This document shows, piece by piece, positions 32,666 to 44,082 of a stretch of DNA of 64,000 bases (its first letter is position 1; each line of letters opens with the position of its first letter). The stretch comes from Chrysopilus asiliformis (taxonomy: Eukaryota > Arthropoda > Insecta > Diptera > Rhagionidae): positions 28,311,684 to 28,375,683 of the forward strand of contig OZ035961.1 of the NCBI GenBank assembly GCA_964034945.1, in the 5' to 3' direction. A model generated the notes under the pieces. That model saw only the letters and a program-made list of their open reading frames with translations. It had not been told where the DNA came from and searched no databases. Position numbers and translations under genes: made by a program.

Positions 32666-32759
32666 TTTATACGTATTAAAATACAGTTGACGACTAATTT
32701 GACAATTAAGATCAAAAAAACCAAAGTGAAAAATGTATTCAGTAATTTTCGGAGTGTTA

Positions 32760-33137
32760 AGGTAGAACCTGAATCGTACGTCGATGCGTCCGTCATGCGT
32801 GCGTCCGGTTGACAGTTCGAGTAGAATCAACGGGCTACTATGAGTACTCCCCTAATAATACGTTTTCCGATGCGGCAACCACATAGAGTAGGTCAAATTT
32901 CTACTTTTACATGCGGCAACGCACGGAAATGTCATTTCGCAAAAAAGTTTGTTTACGATTTAAGCAATTTAAGTATGGAACAAATTGAAAGTAATTGTTT
33001 CGACGATAAACTAATAGAAGAAGTGCAAAACAATGAATTAACTCCAGATTCGTTGCCGTACCCAACTGTAACCGCATCGAACTGTCAACCGGACGCACGC
33101 ATGACGGACGCATCGAAGTACGATTCAGGTTCTAGCT
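32760..33137 (+). mobile_element. Element family 'Q', copy 2, TTA target duplication
   Basis: 378 bp, ends AGGTAGAACCTGAATCGTAC and GATTCAGGTTCTAGCT, TTA on both sides (32757-32759, 33138-33140). It carries the same ORF as copy 1 (32840-33172): MRQPHRVGQISTFTCGNARK ... MEQIESNCFDDKLIEEVQNN. Differences between copies 1 and 2 are few. Confidence 0.82.
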
Positions 33138-33140
33138 TTA

Positions 33141-34640
33141 TTCGCACCAGAAAATTCAAATGTATGTTGTAAACCCTTTTTAAATTTTTAATCTCTGTTT
33201 ATACGACATACCTAAATCGCATTAAGCGTAATCTCCATACTGACGGCAAAAATCAGAAAATCAAAAAGAGATAAAGTTTTGTAATTTTATTTAAAAATAA
33301 AAGTAGCCAGAGCCTCCTTACCCAACTTTAGGTAATTATAGCCTTAATCGTTTCATTTTATGCTAATTTCAGCATTAACTCAATTACATTTTGATATTAG
33401 CAAATTGCCAATATGTGACGGTCTCGTGTGCGGTTATTGGGGCAGTATGCATCTGAAGATAAAAATTTCAGAAATTAGCCGAACAAGTTCATCTGTTGTT
33501 GAGATAATTCATCTGCAGATCGAAAATCGGTTTGGGAAATTAGAACTTTTTAGAACTGCAGAAGACGACAAAATTTGTAGGACGATTGTTTTTCCCTTTC
33601 TGTACAAGCTGTATTTGTATAAGTGCATCCTATACTTTTATCAGATGGAAAATCGTCTGTCTCTGTCTAGTTTTGAGCAAAATTTTTTGAGCACATGGCC
33701 CTCGACCTTCATGGGGAGTTTAGTCTCCCCATAACTAAAAAAACTAAATTTCAAAGCCAATTTCAAGTGCTTTCGTTTACAGCCCTTTGAAATTTCCGAG
33801 AAGAACATATTTTCTACAGAGGAATTAATTTCGAATAGGGGTCAAAAATTCACTCGAACTCCTTTTAGAAGTTATTTCCACTGTTAAGGGTGTTTACGTT
33901 TAGAAAATGCTTTCCAATTGGCTTCCTCACCCTATTGGAAGGCGAATGGTTTACAAATCGAGGGTGCCATGCTCAAGTCTCATTAGAAAAATGCAAGAAA
34001 AGTCGATATTAACTTATGAAACACGAGAAATAATCAAAACATGCTAAGAGCTTGCAAAAAAAGGAAGAATTTGTGAAGTGAAATTTATTTGAAGCTGGTT
34101 TAACACCAAAAAATTGTTAAAAATTAACACCGTAGGGAATTGCTGCAAACTCTCTAGCCCGAGGTTCAATTTCCTCAGAAAGGTGATGTACACCCTCAAA
34201 CTCCGTCTCGGTGCGTGCCCGATTCCGTTTTTTCGATAGTATTTGTAGCATATTTTTTGCGAAAACCATAACTTTTTTAAATGCTAGGAAACGATACTAG
34301 GTTCGTTGCATGTAAAGTTCATTAGGCCGGATCTGCGGTACTAGGAATTCAGGTACTGCTCGTTCAAGAGGTTTTCCAATGTTATTTAACACTAAACCTA
34401 CCTCTCACATATTCCTATCACAGCTGGTCAAGTGACCCATCCTCGAAAGTTAAGTGACCCGTCTTTAAAAGTTATTTTACGATTTATTGCCAAAAATATA
34501 CCATTTAGTAAAATTTGGTGTATGAATAGAACAATTTTTTTTCAAATACCGATTCCAAATTATTTATTTATTAAATTTAAAAAAACATAAATAATTCATA
34601 CATAAATCTGTAGTCACAAGCAATCACCGCTGAAGTCGAT
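33141..34640. other. Intergenic, one repeat fragment
   Basis: About 34100-34240 is an inverted copy of 37995-38115 (shared phrases 'cctcaaactcc' / 'ggagtttgagg' and 'gtgatg' near it). The 124-aa frame at 33360-33734 has no recognisable domain and no supporting splice or poly(A) signal, so I do not call it a gene. Confidence 0.35.
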
Positions 34641-34644
34641 TTAA

Positions 34645-34966
34645 CCCTTTCGCGACTCCTGGTATGAAAATAAACCAGACAATGTATGAAAAACTCTGTT
34701 GGTGTCTTTCTGTATTTCTATGTAATGAATTTATAATTTTCTTTAATAAATGGGATTTGTTTGTTTTTCATACCACAAGGTCTATTGGTTTAATTATATA
34801 CCGACACAAAAGTACTGATGGGACATATAGTCTCAGGACCCCGTTTCCAAATCCCAAGGGCATACATTTTTTTTTTGTAATTACAGAGCCTTTTTTGACT
34901 ACACCTTTAACGCAAAACTCACAACTAGCTTTCTAATATTAAAATTAAAAAGTCGTCGCGAAAGGG
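34645..34966. mobile_element. piggyBac-type MITE, 322 bp
   Basis: Ends CCCTTTCGCGACTCCTGG / GTCGTCGCGAAAGGG, flanked by TTAA on both sides (34641-34644, 34967-34970). A second left end of the same family, CCCTTTCGCGACTGCTGG after TTAA, starts at 35043 and is truncated. Confidence 0.82.
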
Positions 34967-35042
34967 TTAAATCTATTTTCAATATGAACTGCATTTGAAT
35001 CTGTAAAAGGAATATTTTAGCTTCACATAAAAATGGACTTAA

Positions 35043-36322
35043 CCCTTTCGCGACTGCTGGTATGAAAATAAATTAGACAATGTTAGAAAAATTATCTGAT
35101 GGTGTTAAACATATTTTACAAAAAAACGTGCGACTTCTATCAAATCACGTTTAAATTTCTATCTTTACTGAATCGCTATTATTCATTTTTCATTTTGGAG
35201 ATTTTATTTCTTCCTACTTCCTGTAAAAGCTTGGCGACGATATCACGATTCAATATCTCCAATATTTAGACCGTTCATTTTATTTAACACCTTAATATCA
35301 TTTAGCACTACTGAGTTGAATAGAAAAAGGTAATTTAAGTTAAAACGTTACAATATAAACAAACGGATAATTCGATTTAATAAAACAATATCCATCTATA
35401 GACATTAAACAAAAAAAAAAAAAAAAAAAAGACAAACAAAATATTAATCGGTGGGTTGAGTTCTATAGAGTCCGTTATTATGCTTTGCGGAAAGACACTG
35501 TTCACCAATACGACCAAGAAACCTTTTACACATCGTCATAATAATAATAATTTTTTTTTGAATTACGGCCTTGAGAAAATTGAATAAAATGTCGCGTGAG
35601 ACAACTTGAAGGAGATATTTGAAGGGAGTAGGTAAATATGTCATATAATGACAAGGTATAAATTTGGTATATTCATCTAGTAAAAATTGAAAATAAAGAC
35701 TAACCCGCGCGTCGAGGAAGCTCTTAAAAAATTCTGTAATATATTTTAAATGTTTCATTTGAGTATTTTTTTTTTCATCCCAAAGTTTTTAAAAGATAAA
35801 AGGGCAAAGGATTAAAATAGTAATTATTGGTATACCACGTAAAAGTAAAAGTCGTCACACAAACATGATTTTAGATCATGCAAGGGCAATAATTAGTTCA
35901 AATAAATTGACCTCCAAATCACTAGTATTTAATTATTTTTTTGTGTGATAATCATCGTTACAATTTTTCAATCTATAGCAATTTCCCACGAACCGACCGC
36001 GAGATTTATACAAAAGCGGACATGATTCAAATGCTAACGATATAATTTGCCATTTATCTGTATGCATATATCGGACAAATGCTTTTCCATTTTCTATTTG
36101 AATGCAATTTTCTTGGACGGTGTTTGTTCCCCATAAAGGACTTTTGTAGTAAACAGCCCTAAAGCGACCTACTTATACGGTTAGCGGTAAACAACGTTTT
36201 ATAGAGTGTAGTAATCACGATACATACTCGTACATATTAATTTGTTCATATAGCCATACTACTTTAATCCATACATTTTCGAAACTAAACTCTAGTCCTT
36301 ATTGTGACTTGGCGCGGCATAG
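35043..36322. other. Truncated piggyBac-type end, then unassigned sequence
   Basis: 35043 to about 35110 repeats the left end of the 34645 element. The remainder is AT-rich with a 20-base A run near 35412-35430. The frame at 35444-35758 has no support. Confidence 0.4.
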
Positions 36323-36324
36323 TA

Positions 36325-36893
36325 AAGGGTGGTTAAATTTTAAGGGCCGATGTTGAATGTGAACCACACCTAAACGTCAAGTTTTTTTCTGCATTTCATT
36401 TGACATTTCTCAATTTCAGACTAACGCAATTTGAACCATGGAAAGATACACAATCGAGCAACGCGTTAAAGTTATTCAGGCTTATTATGAAAATGGGCGT
36501 TCAAATCAAAATGCATATCGTGCACTTCGTGAAATACGGCCCGATGATGCCGCCAGCCCATAAACCGCACCAAACAGTCACTCTTTGTGGGTGCATTGGT
36601 TTTTCGACAATCACTCTTGGATTATCATTCGCCCAAATGCGGATGTTCTGCTTATTGACGAATCCACTGAGGTGAAAATGTGCCTCATCACTGAAGATGA
36701 TTTTCTTCGAAAATTGATCGCCCATTTTCATAATAAGCCTGAATAACTTTAACGCGTTGCTCGATTGTGTATCTTTCCATGGTTCAAATTGAGTTAGTCT
36801 GAAATTGAGAAATGTCAAATGAAATGCAGAAAAAAACTTGACGTTTAGGTGTGGTTCACATTCAACATCGGCCCTTAAAATTTAACCACCCTT
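36325..36893. mobile_element. Mariner derivative made of two opposed 5' halves (foldback)
   Basis: 569 bp flanked by TA (36323-36324, 36894-36895). Both arms are 174 bp (36325-36498 and 36720-36893) and both start at the terminus and run into codons for MERYTIEQRVKVIQAYYENG. Right of the left arm, 36499-36530 continues SNQNAYRALRE. From the other arm, on the minus strand, comes DQFSKKIIFSDEAHFHLSGF and then NPRVIVEKPMHPQRVTVWCG. It has no 3' half of the transposase, so it is a hairpin-shaped, non-autonomous derivative of the same family as 3769-4699. Confidence 0.85.
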
Positions 36894-36895
36894 TA

Positions 36896-38503
36896 TAAGA
36901 GATATCGATATGCGCGACGCGTTGTACACGAACGTAAACACTTAAGGAAAGTAAAATGAAAGAAATATAGACACGTACACCCACGTTGCGATGACTTTTC
37001 CAGTTGGGTACGACAAGTTTTCCAATTCGATGGCATTGCTTTCCAGGTAAAGGTAAAAATATAGAAAACGCAGCAAAGTGTTTTATTCGAAAACAGAGCA
37101 GAACACTTCCGTAGATCGAACGAGTTACATGAAATCGTTTAAGAAAATTATTGTATTTAGTTCTATAGTCACTTATTACAATCCAAAAAACGAAATTTCA
37201 TTCGTTTATTAAGTTTTTAAATTAATTTCTAACGGACATACACCAATATTTCCTAACTCTTTAGAGCGGGATGGATTATCCAGAGAAATCATAAGTGAAA
37301 AAAAAATCGAAAGTGAAAAGTGACCTCTGTAAGGATTATGTGTTGAATGTCCATCAAGTGTGTTAGTAAAATGTAAAATTTCAAAAATTCGATAAGTTAT
37401 TGTGTTTGAAAGAAAAAAAAATCAAAGTATTTTATAAAAACAAGATTTGAGTATCTACAGTGAATTAACCGATCTCAAGTTGGAATACATAATTTTATTG
37501 TTTAGTATATATTTGTATATTTGTATGTCATATTGATTCATGCAACATTGATTGATTGGAAATTGAATTGTTAAAGACCAGCTAGCAATTACACCGCTAA
37601 AAAATAATTGAGCTACGGCACGGAATCATGCTTGATAAAGTGAGTGTCAGCTATTATTATTATTATTATTTTTTCTCTAGCCTAGAAAAAAAAACATGGT
37701 TGACCCCATACACTATATACCTGTCTATAAGTCAAATCATATTTTTATACTAGAATATTTTAATATATTAAACCCATAAAAGTTCGGATTATTCTTATAC
37801 ATTTTTAATTTTTCCCTTTTATTTGGGGCGAACACATCAAATTAGGGATATACGCAGATCCTAAAATAAAATAAAAACATTACATATGAAATAAAGCGTA
37901 GTTTACATTGTTTTTGGTTGTCTGTTGACATTTATTTGATTTTCTTATGCTTAGTTAACGTTTTTGGATACATATGTTAAAAAACGTCTACCCTGTCGAA
38001 AAACGGAGTCGATCACGCACCGAAATGGAGTTTGAGGGAGTCCATCACCTTTTGGAGAAAATCGAACTTCGGGCTAGGGAGTTCGCAGTAATTCCGTAGG
38101 GAGTTATTTTAAAAAAAATTTCGGTGTTAAGCCAGCTTATTCTAGGAGTCAATAAATTAAATACATTTCGACTCACAATTTTTTTTGCCAGCATTTGATA
38201 TGTTTTGCTTACTATTAGCTATGTTTTGAGGTGGTGTTAATTTGTCCGCGGATTTTTTCGAGAGTGTAGACACGTATTTGTTTTAAATCAATGTATTTTA
38301 GGCTCTGTATGTAATACCGAAAATATTTAACAACATTTCTCAATGTCATCCATGACCTAACCTATGAATTAATTAGAGTTCAATTTATTTGGGGCCGTAG
38401 GCAAACGCCTTTTTGACATGAAAAACACCTAATCTCTATCACTTATTAGAGTAGTTCACGTAGTATTACTCAATATAAATCAAATAAGGTTAATGCTCAA
38501 TAA
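36896..38503. other. Unassigned stretch
   Basis: About 37995-38115 is an inverted copy of a repeat at 34100-34240. Around 37626-37641 an ATG is followed by a GTGAGT donor, which could be a short first exon, but no partner exon was found. Nothing else is recognised. Confidence 0.3.
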
Positions 38504-38872
38504 CTACACGGTAAAAACTGGAGTCTAATTTTTTTTAACTTTTCTCCTCTATTTTTTAAACTTTTGAAAGTTTAGTGGAATTTTAAACTATTTTCTCTAT
38601 ATTTAAAACTTTAGAAATTTATGAATATTTTTTAAGCATTCCAGTATAAATTTAAGACTCAGACATTTGAGAATTTTTAGAAATTTGGAACTAATTTTTA
38701 AACTATTTTAGACTAAAATTTAAATTTTAATACCTTAAATTTAGACCGGATAATACTATTTAAAATTTGAAAATAATTTCAAACTTTTAAGTTTGGTTTT
38801 TAGGCTCAAAAAGGTGTTGACCTATATGTAGGAAAAAAGTCTAAAAATTAGACTTGATGTTTTAGCGTGTAG
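38504..38872. mobile_element. Possible TIR MITE
   Basis: 369 bp with inverted ends CTACACGGTAAAAACTGGAG / TTGATGTTTTAGCGTGTAG and inner pair GTCTAATTTTT / AAAAATTAGAC. No clear target duplication. The interior is phrase-repetitive AT. Confidence 0.5.
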
Positions 38873-39157
38873 AATGTTTTTAACTCACAAAAAAAATTGT
38901 GCAAAACATTATGATTTTCAGATTTTTATGTTAGGAATGTTTCGTACTATTCCATGAATTTGCAAGGAAACTGGAACTTTTCCTCCATTTTACCTCTTGT
39001 GTAAATTACACTAGGCAACAAAAAGGCTTTTCCCAGAACTGGCGATCTGTTAATTGTTTTAGGCTCATAAGGGGCCATAATTGATCTACTGTCACGAACC
39101 AACTAAGAAATGTATTAGTGAAATTTAAAAATGCATTTAAAACGATTGCATTTATAC

Positions 39158-40085
39158 GAATTTTAGCAAAGTGTTTGATAAACTTCCGCACAATATACTT
39201 TTATTTAAGTTGAAAAGAATTGAGTTTCCAGCTTCTTCGCTGGCTCAAATTAAAAAAAACATATTTGGCAGTCAGTTTTCTGATAAAATTGATGTACTAT
39301 CTGGGGTTCCCCAAGGTAGCCATCTCAGGCCTTTGCTTTTTAAACGTATTTATAAATGATATCTGCTTAATTGTACCGTTAACTCTTGGTTTCGCTGATG
39401 ACTTAAAATTGTTTAAAATCATTCTTAATTTAAATTACTCTCTTGCATTACAAGAATGTCTAAATGTCTTCGGTTTATGGTGTTTTAAAAATGGTTGAGT
39501 TCATGACTTGGGTGTTTTACTTGATGATAAATTAAACTTCCAGTTTCATATTAATGAAGTTATTAATCGTGCAAATTCTTTGTTGGGGTTTGTCAAACAC
39601 CGTATGTTTTGAAAGTTTTGTATTGCTCATTTGTACGACCGGTTTTGTAGAACGCCTTCATCGTTTGGATGGCTTTTTACCAAAATTATATCACGCGCCT
39701 TGAAGAAGTTCATAGACGTTTTTTGAGATTTGCGCTACATAAATTACCATGAGAGGATTCTCTAATTTTACCTCTTTATGACGAACATCTTAGACTTATT
39801 GACATGTCGTCACTAATGAGGTGACGAGAAATTTTTTGTGTGTTATTTATTAACGATTTACTGTCCGGAAATATTTCCTCGCCGGACTTATTAAATTCAG
39901 TAAAAATCGATTCTCATCATCGTATCAACAGAAATAAACCATTTATTTATACATATTATCACAAAACAAATTATGGTCGTTTCGAGACTATGTCAAACAT
40001 GTCCAGGCTTTTTAATGAAAACTTTGACCGCATTGATTTTCATAGCAATAAAAGTATTTTAAAGCTTAAATTATGTAGAGTGTAA
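39158..40085 (+). pseudogene. Non-LTR retrotransposon reverse transcriptase relic
   Basis: Fragments over two or three frames: FDKLPHNILLFKLKRIEFPA, VLSGVPQGSHLRPLLF (fingers/palm), then FINDICLIVPLTLGFADDLK with the FADD active-site motif, then a C-terminal tail (NKPFIYTYYHKTNYGRFETM). Order and motifs match Jockey/CR1-type LINEs. It is 5'-truncated with multiple frameshifts and deletions, hence dead. The strand agrees with the downstream Cys-rich gene, but no link is implied. Confidence 0.78.
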
Positions 40086-40149
40086 ATTTAAATTTTTTGT
40101 ATAATTTATTTTTTACTATTTTTAGTTGGTTCTAATTACCTGTTGATAA

Positions 40150-40690
40150 ATAAAAACATAACAAAAGCTATAATTGCCAATCCTGCAATTATTGAAAACC
40201 CGTATGGTGATATTCGTATCAAAATTCGAACAGTTGTACCAAAATTTCACTTGGAAGTCAAACTTTCCAATAAGATTTTTTAAAATTTATTCCAATCGGA
40301 TTTTGATGTATGGGAGTTTTATGTAGAATCATATCCTAAATAACTTTTGTTCTTGCGCTTTTTTGATAAGATGCACCGTTTTTGAGATATTCGCAAAAAA
40401 CGTTTTCATTCGTATGGGGGGTACCCCCTAATGGTCCATTTTTGCCCATTAACGAACTTAGCCTTGCATTTTACGAAAAACGAATCTGCCTAAGCCGTGC
40501 GCTCGCAATCCGCGCCACAGACAGACGGACGGGCAGACAGACGGACGGACGGACATGCAAAATTCAATTTTTTTTATCATTCTAAACACACTTGTGTAAT
40601 TCATTTTTTTGTGTGATGACGGGATCTTGGCGTTACAAACGGTAAGGCAAATTTAATATATCCTTTGGTTTCACCATACGGGTATAAACA
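40150..40690 (-). mobile_element. INE-1-like Helentron copy
   Basis: Reversed copy: starts AACATAACAAAAGCTATAAT, contains ACAGACAGACGGACGGGCAG, and ends CACCATACGGGTATAAA. Inner phrase TTACGAAAAACGAATCTG matches the other copies (21752, 43333, 43900, 62020). The 67-aa frame over it is not a gene. Confidence 0.68.
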
Positions 40691-41446
40691 TGAGATGTAA
40701 AATATTTTCTACACGGCAAAAAAAATCTGGAGTATTTTTCAATCCAAAAATTATATTGACGAAATTCTAATACAATTTTGGATTGCAATGTGAATTATTG
40801 AAAATAGAGCGAATTACGAAAAACCAATGAAGCAAAAAATGCAGGAAAGTTTATTTCCTTTAAATTTGGTTGTATGCATTTTTTGTCAAAAGCGCATAGT
40901 TTTCGAGAAATTTCCAACAAAATTTATTTATTTCAAATATCTTAAGAACTGTTAAACACACAAAAAAACCGGCAAAGCAAAAAATGTGAGAAATTTTATT
41001 TCCTTTAAAGAAAGTTTCTATCTGACGCAGTTTTCGAGTTGGTCACTGTCATGATTACAATACTTTCCTTTTTAGATACGCACAGAAAAGTGGAAACAGA
41101 TAAGAAATCTGTTGAATTTTTTTTTGAAAATAAATATTATCACTATTTCAGTGAACAGGTGCAATAATTGCTAAATAAAAAAACCTCTATCGAAAACTTT
41201 ATTGTTATAATCTGCACTTGACCACAACATAATCAAAAAAAAGGTGCTTGTAATCAGTCTATGACTTAAATGATTCTTTTATCGCTAATCATTGATAACG
41301 GAACAGGTGTACAAGCTATGGCATTTAGGAATTTAAAATTACTTTTATATTTAGTTATTAAAAGTTCGTTGCAATTATTATACACTATTTAAATATTTTC
41401 CAATTGGAAAATTAACAATATAGACTGGTGTCACTATTTTTAAACA

Positions 41447-41498
41447 ATGAAAATTTACGTTTGTTTGGTTGTGCTGATAGTTTTTTTTTGTCTGCAAG
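41447..41498 (+). CDS. Signal-peptide exon of the Cys-rich gene
   Basis: ATG 41447, MKIYVCLVVLIVFFCLQ, then a GTAAATAC donor. Phase 1, matching the exon 2 acceptor at 48748, to give ...LQ-DVHGLTWPC. Too short to stand out as a frame by itself. The fit of hydrophobic leader and phase supports it. The intron to the next exon is 7250 bp. Confidence 0.75.
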
Positions 41499-44051
41499 GT
41501 AAATACAAAAATTAACAATTTACATTCGACCATTGTACACCTTGTACCTGTACTCGGTTCAATTTCATCAGCTGCTTACATACTCAAGAAATGTATCTAT
41601 TCGATAAAAATCGATCGGCTAGTAATATATTAATGCAGAGCTAATATTATGTGTGCTATGCAAATTTGTTCCGCTCAATATGTGGTCGGGGAGTTACTTT
41701 GTGCTAATGTGACAACGGAAACTCGACTATTGTTATAATCGGTGATATAATGACAGATTTTTTCGTTGATTGTTTCATTTATCATATTAAAAAAAGTTCT
41801 AGTTAATCATAAGTAATCAATTTGTTGATATTGATAGAAAGATCTACAAAGTTGGACTTTTTTTTGTATCGATTGCTTTTATCTGATTTGCTGAATTGTG
41901 ATTATTTGTTTTTATTATATGCTACATTTCGTTTTCTATATTTTTCGTCATATTTATTTATTTTTATACTCCATATGATATAACATATAGAAGTATATTA
42001 GATTTAGTATACCGTTTGTAACGAATCGAACCAATCATCGTTAGGGATGACAAATGATTTTGGTTTACCGCATGTCCGTCCGTAAACACCATAACTTTCG
42101 AAAGGATAGAGCGAGGGGCTTAAAATTTTGTATAGTTGTGTGTCTCGTAAATTGCTAGGCTAAAGGTGGGTTTCGAAACACGAGCATTTTCATTTTTACT
42201 GGCAAAGTGAGCGGGATAGCGAAATTCAAATTTACGTCCGCAAAAAGTCGATCACATCAGTGTCTCAATCGTACATTCCCTTCCACTTTATGGCGAACTG
42301 TCACTGCACATCACCTTCTCGCAGCAATTCGTTTGTTAGCACTTCAATTTCACCTAACAAAATCATTTTGTGTGATGTTATAATTAATAACATAATTATT
42401 ATTACCTCCCGTTTCCATTTAAAATGCGTAGCTTTCAAATAAACATCGAACTTAACCTTACTTTTGCTGGCTGCCATAATTCCCCATAATTCAGGGGTAA
42501 CATTTTGCTGGCAGGGCGGGGAAGTCCAATGTGTTTGTTGTTGTTTACTGCCATAACTTTCCTATCGTCGACGAAAATTATGGATAGTAAAACCACTACA
42601 TGCAAGCAAAATTTCCAGTAAAATTTTTACTGAGTGGTTTCCCGTCCCTTTCCCACTTGGTGAAAAAGTCATAAGAAATCTGGCATTTCACTCGCTTTGC
42701 CAGTAAAAATGAAAATGCTCGTGTTTCTAAACCCACCTTAAGTTCTTGACCATGTAGACCAGGCCTGGCCAACCCAAATCGTTCCACGGGCCAATCTGAT
42801 GATTCATTTTTTTTTGGCGGGCCGCACATGAAAAAATAGAATAACCGCCGTTTCTTAGTAAAATTTTCAAATAATATTTTGTTGTTTTTTAACAGTTACT
42901 TGGTTGAAAAAAAAAAAATAGAACAAAATGCAAAAAGTTGAGCATAACCCCACGACTCCATTGGGCTTTTGAAAATCATGATTTTTTTCCCCCACTCCAT
43001 ATTTTGGCGAATAAAGAAATCAGCGTGTGGGCATCTTCAGTCATGATTTTTCATATTTATCGTATCTCCATAGCGTACTTAGAAATGTCAACCAGGAGGT
43101 AATCAGGGCAGCCAACTAGAAATCAGCTAATTTGACTGAACGAATGTCATAAAAAAAACCTACTTTTCAGTAGCCAAAAAAATCACGACAGTAAAGAGAT
43201 TTAAATCATGATGCAAGATTTTTTGAGTCTCCATTAGACTTTTTCGTGATTGGATTTAAAAAATATATGTATATATAAATGGACTTATGTAAATGTAAAT
43301 GTAGATATACGAGTAGTACTTATGTAAAATAAAACATAACAAAAGCTATAATTGCCAATCTGGCAATTATTGAAACCCCGTATGGTGATTTAAGTGAACG
43401 GCGAACGGTTATATCAAAATTCCACTTTGAAGTCAAACTGTCCAAGAAGATTTTTGAAAATTTATTCCAATCGGATTTTGATGTATAGAAGTTTTATGTA
43501 GAATCATATCCTAAATAACTTTTGTTCTTGCACTTTTTTCATAAGATGCACCGTTTTTGAGATATTCGCAAAAAACGTTTTCATTTGTTATGAAAACGGT
43601 CCGTTTTTGCCCATTAACGAACTTAGCCTCGAATTTTACGAAAAACGAAATTTCAAGTCTGTAGCTCCGAGCCACAGACGGACAGACGGACGGACGGACG
43701 GACATGCACAAATTAATTTATTTTATCATTCTAAACCAGCGGTGGCCAACCCGCGGCCCGCGGGCCGCATGCGGCCCGAGACGTTTGAAAATGCGGCCCG
43801 CCAAATGATTTGAAATTTACAAAAAAAAATATGTAACTAATAAAATACAAAATACTAAAACTGCTCATAAAGTTTATATGCAATTTTACAATTTAATTTT
43901 TATACCCGTATGGTGAAACCAAAGCGTATATTAACTTTGCCTTATCGTTTGTAACGCCAAGATCCCGCTATTACACACAAAAATGAATTACGCCAATGTG
44001 TTTAGAATGATAAAATAAATTAATTTGTGCATGTCCGTCCGTCCGTCCGTC

Positions 44052-44082
<31 letters not shown>

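Noticed and set aside
33360..33734. 124-aa open frame
   Set aside because: No domain, odd composition, no splice or poly(A) support, and overlaps repeat-like sequence.
36501..36818. 105-aa minus frame as a functional transposase
   Set aside because: It reads from the inverted arm into a truncated catalytic start, and lacks the second and third Asp.
37626..37641. Possible short first coding exon (ATG then GTGAGT donor)
   Set aside because: No partner exon found; a match to a donor consensus alone is weak.
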